Shown piece after piece: positions 59,652 to 64,000 of a stretch of 64,000 nucleotides of DNA. A program made the position numbers and the translations under genes. How positions within the stretch are numbered: the first letter of the stretch is position 1; every line of letters begins with the position of its first letter. The notes below the pieces were generated by a model that was not told the DNA's origin, searched no databases, and worked only from the letters and a program-made list of their open reading frames with translations. The stretch spans positions 9,298 to 73,297 of the forward strand of contig CAKUBN010000005.1 of NCBI GenBank assembly GCA_934643185.1. Direction: 5' to 3'. Source of the DNA: an uncultured Eubacteriales bacterium. GTDB lineage: Bacteria > Bacillota > Clostridia > Oscillospirales > Acutalibacteraceae.

Positions 59652-59690
59652 GCGGCGCTCCGACAGGTTGCCCTGCCGAAGCGCCGTGGT
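59652..59690 (+). terminator. Terminator after the flippase
   Basis: GCGGCGCTCCGACAGG pairs imperfectly with CCTGCCGAAGCGCCG, then TGGTTTTATTT. Confidence 0.65.
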
Positions 59691-59716
59691 TTTATTTACG
59701 TGTTGTCAGAAAGAAA

Positions 59717-60685
59717 TCAGATCCAACGGGTCTCGGTCATCTTCGGCTCGAAGATGATAGCGGACTTCAGAGTCTCAACAGCCTTCAGAAGGCCCTCGTT
59801 CTGGCTCATGAGGCTATCCTCATGCTCAATGCTGATGGCATAGTCATAGCCGACAAGGCGCAGAGCGCTGATGATGTCCTTCCAATAGAGCAGATCGTTG
59901 CCGTAGCCGACGCTGCGGAAGATCCAGGAGCGGTGTGCTTCGTCTGCATAGCTCTTCGTGTCGAGCGCGCCGTTCTTTGCCATGTTGTACTTATCGAGAC
60001 GGGTATCCTTTGCGTGTACGTGGAAGATTGCGTCGCCGCCGAGCTCGCGGATAACAGCAACCGGATCCATGCCCTGCCAAATGAGGTGGGACGGGTCAAA
60101 GTTTGCGCCGATCTCCGGGCCCACAGCCTCACGGAGCTTGAGGAGCGTCTCCGTGTTGTAAACACAGAAGCCCTGGTGCATTTCAAGAGCGATCTTGTTG
60201 ACACCGTGCTCTTTTGCGAATGCTACAAAATTCTTCCAGTAATCGACAAGAATCTTCCACTGATACTCGAGGATCTTACCGAAATCGTCCGGCCATGCGC
60301 ATACAACCCAGTTCGGATACTGAGAGGTCTCGCAATCGCCCGGGCAGCCGGAGAAGCAGTTGATCTGATGCAGGCCGTATTTTTCAGCCATCAGAACTGC
60401 GTTGCGCATGTCCTTATCATAAGCCGCAGCCAGCTCCTTATTCGGGTGGATCGGGTTGCCGTGGCAGGAGAATGCGCTGACTTCCATATCATACTTCTTG
60501 ATGGTATCGCAGAACTCCTGATACTTTGCTTCATCGTGGAGCAGAACTTCCGGATCGCAGTGATCTTTGCCCGGATAGCCGCCGCAGCCGATTTCGACCA
60601 TCTGGATGCCCATGGACTTGAAATACTTCAGTGCGTCCTCAAGAGGCATGTTGCCTACAACATTGGTAAGTACGCCTAACTTCAT
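59717..60685 (-). CDS. Sugar phosphate isomerase/epimerase (TIM barrel)
   Basis: A 322-residue xylose-isomerase-like barrel, longer than the two homologues in this window. Metal-site segments: KIALEMHQGFCVYN (Glu), GANFDPSHLIWQGMDP (Asp, His), FHVHAKDTR and a terminal Glu in SIEHEDS. Cys-rich stretch NCFSGCPGDC near 115. AAGGAG lies 8 nt before the ATG. Many relatives act on inositol-type or 3-keto sugars. Single gene with its own promoter; T-ending codon bias suggests high expression. Confidence 0.9.
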   Translation of the reverse strand: MKLGVLTNVVGNMPLEDALKYFKSMGIQMVEIGCGGYPGKDHCDPEVLLHDEAKYQEFCDTIKKYDMEVSAFSCHGNPIHPNKELAAAYDKDMRNAVLMAEKYGLHQINCFSGCPGDCETSQYPNWVVCAWPDDFGKILEYQWKILVDYWKNFVAFAKEHGVNKIALEMHQGFCVYNTETLLKLREAVGPEIGANFDPSHLIWQGMDPVAVIRELGGDAIFHVHAKDTRLDKYNMAKNGALDTKSYADEAHRSWIFRSVGYGNDLLYWKDIISALRLVGYDYAISIEHEDSLMSQNEGLLKAVETLKSAIIFEPKMTETRWI

Positions 60686-60773
60686 GTTAAAACACTCCTT
60701 CTAATTGAATAAATCAAAAGAATAACAGATTGAATTGGGGCTTTTTCTGAAAGAGAAAACCCTGTTTGGTTTT

Positions 60774-60802
60774 ATTGTACTATATTTCCTTGGTAAAATC
60801 AA
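60774..60802 (-). promoter_or_regulatory. Promoter of the third isomerase/epimerase gene
   Basis: TTGATT, 17 bp, TACAAT on the minus strand, about 90 nt before the start codon. Confidence 0.6.
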
Positions 60803-60952
60803 CATGGATTTGGCTTTTACGCCGCATTTTTTTGGAATGCCTTTCGGCAGATGTATTGAATTTTTGTGGTTTTCCGTCAAATTCACGGTAGAATTTCGCC
60901 GGGCCTTCCGCTATAATGAAAGTTAGCATTTTATTAAAGGCGGTATAGTTGA

Positions 60953-62206
60953 ATGGAGAAGACCCAAAACTTTAAAAACACCGTGTTTGCCTGCTACCGC
61001 GGGTATATCACGCAGGGCATTGTGAACAATCTCTCTCCCCTGTTTTTCGTGCTGTTCCAAAACAAATTCGGCATTTCGTATTCGCTGATTTCGGCGCTCA
61101 TCCTGTGCAACTTTGTGACGCAGGTCATCACGGATATGCTTTCCGTTAAATACGTAGACCGCATCGGCTACCGAAAATCGGCGGTCATCGCACACGCGCT
61201 GGCGTTTTTAGGCCTTGTGATGCAGGGCACGCTGCCGAACGTGCTGCCTGCGCCGTATGTGGGCCTTGTCCTTGCGACGATTGTGAACGGCGTGGGCGGC
61301 GGCCTGATTGAAGTTATCATCAGCCCGATTGTCGATTCCTGTCCGGGCGATGCGAAGGCCTCCGCGATGAGCCTTTTACATTCGTTTTACTGCTGGGGAC
61401 AGGTGGGCGTGGTGCTCATCACGACGCTTTTGCTGCGCTTGATCGGCGAGGATCTGTGGTTTATCATCCCGATTTTGTGGTCTTTGCTGCCGCTTTATAA
61501 TTTATTCCGCTTCCTCAAGGTGCCGCTGATGCCCACCGTGCCGGAAAATGAGAAAACACCGCTCAAGACGCTGTTTACCTCGAAAATTTTCCTCATTGCG
61601 CTGCTTTTGATGCTGTGCGCAGGCGCGAGCGAGCTTGCCATGAGCCAGTGGAGCTCGCTGTTTGCAGAACGCGCGCTCGGCGTGACGAAGGTCATCGGCG
61701 ACCTTTTAGGGCCGTGCCTGTTTGCGGTGTTTATGGGCATTGGCAGAACGATCTACGGCGTGTGGGGCGAGAAGATCCATTTGACGGGCGCCATGGTGTT
61801 CTGCGCCGCGCTGTGCATTTTGTGCTACCTCGGTACGGCGCTGTTTGAAAGCCCGTGGCTTTCGCTGCTCTCGTGCGCGCTGTGCGGCTTCTCCGTGAGC
61901 CTCATGTGGCCGGGTACGTTCTCGCTGACCTCTGCCGTGTACCCGAAGGGCGGCACGGCGATGTTCGGCATTTTGGCCGTGCTGGGCGACGTGGGCTGCT
62001 CCGTAGGCCCGGCCTTGATGGGCGCTGTGAGCGGCGCAGTCTCCGGCAATGCGAAAATTGCCGCGTCTTTCCCGAACCTCACCGCAGACCAGCTAGGATT
62101 AAAGAGCGGCATGCTGTTCTCCGCCATTTTCCCGGTGCTCATTTTGATCGGCGTTTTGCTGCTTGCACGGTTCCATAAGCAGGAGGAAAAGAAAAGCAAG
62201 GGCTGA
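60953..62206 (+). CDS. MFS transporter
   Basis: A 417-residue twelve-helix facilitator. The loop after helix 2, SVKYVDRIGYRKSAVIAHAL, and NGVGGGLIEVIISPIVDSCPGD resemble FucP/YfkF-type sugar or small-molecule permeases. GGCGG lies before the ATG; TATAAT at 60912 is a likely -10 box with a poor -35. Divergent from the third isomerase/epimerase, suggesting a sugar substrate, but this is inference. Confidence 0.85.
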   Translation: MEKTQNFKNTVFACYRGYITQGIVNNLSPLFFVLFQNKFGISYSLISALILCNFVTQVITDMLSVKYVDRIGYRKSAVIAHALAFLGLVMQGTLPNVLPAPYVGLVLATIVNGVGGGLIEVIISPIVDSCPGDAKASAMSLLHSFYCWGQVGVVLITTLLLRLIGEDLWFIIPILWSLLPLYNLFRFLKVPLMPTVPENEKTPLKTLFTSKIFLIALLLMLCAGASELAMSQWSSLFAERALGVTKVIGDLLGPCLFAVFMGIGRTIYGVWGEKIHLTGAMVFCAALCILCYLGTALFESPWLSLLSCALCGFSVSLMWPGTFSLTSAVYPKGGTAMFGILAVLGDVGCSVGPALMGAVSGAVSGNAKIAASFPNLTADQLGLKSGMLFSAIFPVLILIGVLLLARFHKQEEKKSKG

Positions 62207-62219
62207 TCGATCTCAGTGG

Positions 62220-62425
62220 CACAACAAATAAAGTTTTGCTCAAGCTTTTTCAAAAGCTTGTCCAGTTCCAAGGGTGAAACCCTTGGTCGAGCTCCGCAGA
62301 GCTCGAAATACTTTTGCCTACACCAAAACTAGGAAGGTAGGCTAAACAGTCCGGGGGACGTTCAAATCGTAGGGAACCCAGTTGCATGGGTTCCCTAAAG
62401 GGCGGCACTGCGCCGCCCTTTTTTC
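62220..62425 (+). repeat. Multi-hairpin dispersed repeat, copy H (subtype I)
   Basis: Starts about 14 nt after the MFS stop, in sense. Stems CAAGC/GCTTG, CCAAGGGT/ACCCTTGG, CGAGCTC/GAGCTCG, linker ACTAGGAAGGTAG, then stem 4 with a decayed left arm (AACAGTCC against GGACGTTCAAA), GGGAACCC/GGGTTCCC and AAAGGGCGGC/GCCGCCCTTTTTT. Confidence 0.8.
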
Positions 62426-62510
62426 ATATCCGCAAGCTTACTGCATCTCTCCCTCAGTCAGCTGCGCCGACAGCTCTCTCATCAGAGGAAGCTTATATTT
62501 TTAATATCCT

Positions 62511-63473
62511 CTACGATGCCTGTGCGGTGAATTCTCTCGGCGACATGCCGTAATATTCACGGAACGCTTTGTAGAAGTTGCTCGTGTTGCGGTAGCCTAA
62601 AAGCTCTGCGATCTCGCTGACAGGCAGCTGTGTGCCGCGCAGAACGGCCGCGGCGCGCTCCATGCGCTGCTCCAAAACAAGCTCCGAAAAGCTTTTGCCA
62701 AGCTCTTTTGTGAGAAGCGTCGAGATATAATTCGGGTGATACGAAAAGTGCTCGGCAAGCTCGGCGAGCGTTACGGTATCAAAATGCTCGCCAATATACT
62801 GCACGATCTGATCCGCCGCGCAGTTGCATTCGCCGCACGGGTATGACTTCGCGTACTGCCGCGCCACCTGCATCAGAAGCGTTAAGGTCAGGGATTTTAA
62901 GACCTCCTGCGTGCCGAACTGCGGGTTTGCGTACTCGATGATCATAATGTCCAGCAAATTGCGCACTGTGCAGGGGCAATCAAATTTCAGATGAATGTAT
63001 TCATCTGCGCACGGGTCATTCTGCGGCTCCAAAAAGAAGAGGAACAGCTTCGCATTGGAGGACAATACGTGCAGAAACGTTTTGAAAAACGCCTGTGTTT
63101 GGATGAGCACGCCCACAATGATGATCTCCTCATTACTTTGTCCGTTCGGCGCATAGCCCGCAAACGGCTGGCCGATGTAGCACTCGCCCTCCCGTACCGT
63201 GATGCGGTTGTCTTTTCGGTCGCTGAGCGCGGTGTAATCGCCGCAATAGGCAAAGTTGAAAAAGAAATAATCCTGCCGGTGGAAGATCTGCTCGATGTTC
63301 TTGCCTTTAAAAACGCACAGCATGATCTCATCGTTCGGGTCGCCCGGCCAAAGCTGTATTTTCTCCGTTTCGCCGCCGCAGGTGACCTCTTCAAATTTCC
63401 ACTCGATCCCGTCAAACACCGCTGAAAGCTTATCGATGGCATTTTGCAGCGTGCGGTCTTTTTTTACGCCCAT
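62511..63473 (-). CDS. AraC-family transcriptional regulator
   Basis: A 320-residue regulator with an N-terminal sensor without recognisable metal site and a C-terminal double helix-turn-helix (about 220-318): VTLAELAEHFSYHPNYISTLL and VSEIAELLGYRNTSNFYKAFREYYGMSPREF. GGAGGAGAG precedes the ATG. It is divergent from a 65-codon orphan gene that may be its target; other targets cannot be inferred. Confidence 0.9.
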   Translation of the reverse strand: MGVKKDRTLQNAIDKLSAVFDGIEWKFEEVTCGGETEKIQLWPGDPNDEIMLCVFKGKNIEQIFHRQDYFFFNFAYCGDYTALSDRKDNRITVREGECYIGQPFAGYAPNGQSNEEIIIVGVLIQTQAFFKTFLHVLSSNAKLFLFFLEPQNDPCADEYIHLKFDCPCTVRNLLDIMIIEYANPQFGTQEVLKSLTLTLLMQVARQYAKSYPCGECNCAADQIVQYIGEHFDTVTLAELAEHFSYHPNYISTLLTKELGKSFSELVLEQRMERAAAVLRGTQLPVSEIAELLGYRNTSNFYKAFREYYGMSPREFTAQAS

Positions 63474-63648
63474 TTTCTCTCCTCCGTTTCCGATATTTTA
63501 TTATAGGATACCACACAACATGAAGATTTACCAGTAAACACATTAAGATTTAGTGCTGATTTTTTAAGCAGTTCTTTATATAATATTACCAGAATGAGTT
63601 AAGAAAGAAACCAAAGAAAAACAACGAAAAAATCTGGAGGAAACATTT

Positions 63649-63846
63649 ATGAACAGACAGAAAAACAGCACAACCCGTGTTCTCTCCGGCACCCATACAG
63701 ACGCCGCAGAAAAAGCAAATGCGCTTTTCGGCGCCGTTGGCAAAGTGCAGAGAAAAGCTGCCCCCATCCCGAGAAAACAGGAGAAAGACCCGCTTTCCAT
63801 GCTTGCCGCCATCGCGGTACTGACCCACAGCAACACTAACGTATAA
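63649..63846 (+). CDS. Small hypothetical protein (65 residues)
   Basis: I do not recognise this protein. It is basic, with many Ala/Lys/Arg/Gln residues, no Cys, no signal peptide; a short hydrophobic stretch SMLAAIAVLTH lies near the C-terminus. GGAGG is 8 nt before the ATG, TATAAT is at about 63578, and a terminator-like hairpin (AGCCGAGG/CCCCGGCT) follows the stop, so it looks like a real one-gene unit. Divergent from the AraC gene. Confidence 0.65.
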   Translation: MNRQKNSTTRVLSGTHTDAAEKANALFGAVGKVQRKAAPIPRKQEKDPLSMLAAIAVLTHSNTNV

Positions 63847-63859
63847 GTTCATCTCATCA

Positions 63860-63890
63860 CGCAGAGCCGAGGCCATGCCCCGGCTTTGCC
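63860..63890 (+). terminator. Terminator-like hairpin after the small gene
   Basis: AGAGCCGAGG pairs with CCCCGGCTTT with a short loop; little U-tract. Confidence 0.45.
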
Positions 63891-63924
63891 CATATACAAA
63901 ATAAACAGCCGCATGTCCTTTTCT

Positions 63925-64000
63925 TGATATGATACCTCTAAAGTAGACAGATTAAATATAAAAATCTGTTACTTTGGAGGTATTTTTCATGCCAAAATCA
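63925..64000 (+). mobile_element. Possible left end of an IS3-like insertion sequence
   Basis: TGATACCTCTAAAGTAGACAG, an AT-rich stretch, and CTGTTACTTTGGAGG form an imperfect inverted repeat directly before a new reading frame. The layout resembles the left end plus short leader of IS3/IS150-type elements. The rest lies beyond the window, so this is tentative. Confidence 0.35.
63989..64000 (+). CDS. First codons of a gene cut by the right edge (possible transposase OrfA)
   Basis: ATG at 63989 follows TTTGGAGG at 8 nt and reads Met-Pro-Lys-Ser before the window ends. A strong ribosome binding site makes a real start likely. The identity rests only on the IS-like upstream sequence. Confidence 0.4.

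Overview
The window is about 64 kb of a moderately GC-rich bacterial chromosome. It most resembles a gut Clostridium-like Bacillota of the Oscillospiraceae/Ruminococcaceae kind. That placement rests on AGGAGG-type ribosome binding sites, SpoVB-like flippases, a CBS/DRTGG-type family II pyrophosphatase, an archaeal/eukaryal-type ProRS, LplB/YtcP-type sugar ABC transporters and several TIM-barrel sugar isomerase/epimerases. It is inference from gene content, not a match to a named genome.

Layout. 1-9.7 kb, mainly minus strand: N-terminal part of RNase R, murD, an Fe-S aldo/keto reductase, an ABC exporter, a SpoVB-like flippase, and a queT-ktrB pair behind a preQ1-I riboswitch. 9.9-14.9 kb: an autoregulated-looking marR-MATE unit convergent with two tandem MATE genes. 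15-17.1 kb: two aldo/keto reductases and an N-terminally deleted NTF2-like remnant behind a promoter with a 19-bp spacer (MerR type). 17.4-19.9 kb: an amino-acid (probably cystine) ABC importer. 20-31.3 kb: a carbohydrate locus with GH3 and GH2 glycosidases, a three-gene oligosaccharide ABC importer and a divergent sugar isomerase/epimerase, with three LacI-type operators in a 0.9-kb control region. 31.4-38 kb: tRNA-Ala, pyrophosphatase, an MFS/AraC divergent pair and a GH78 rhamnosidase-like gene. 38-47 kb: a nearly complete chorismate/Phe/Tyr pathway (aroE, aroK, aroF, tyrA, aroB, aroA, aroC, pheA). 47-51.7 kb: acpP, a candidate small RNA, proS, a Gfo/Idh oxidoreductase and a second isomerase/epimerase. 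52-64 kb: esterase, HD protein, fused GNAT, pepP, prmA, a flippase, a third isomerase/epimerase, MFS, AraC, a small orphan gene and the possible left end of an insertion sequence.

Three signals stand out. First, a dispersed ~200-bp element made of about six consecutive hairpins occurs nine times (two copies partial). Its stems covary between copies, it has two loop subtypes, and seven of nine copies lie just 3' of a gene in the sense orientation. Second, the aroF-led operon is preceded by a promoter, a 33-codon reading frame with eight Phe/Tyr codons and an intrinsic terminator, the architecture of a leader-peptide attenuator. Third, a promoter with a DtxR-like dyad at its start site drives a ~125-nt non-coding unit that ends before proS, which has its own promoter.

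The glycosidases lack signal peptides and sit beside importers, so they probably act on imported oligosaccharides. The aro genes supply chorismate and convert it to phenylalanine and tyrosine precursors.
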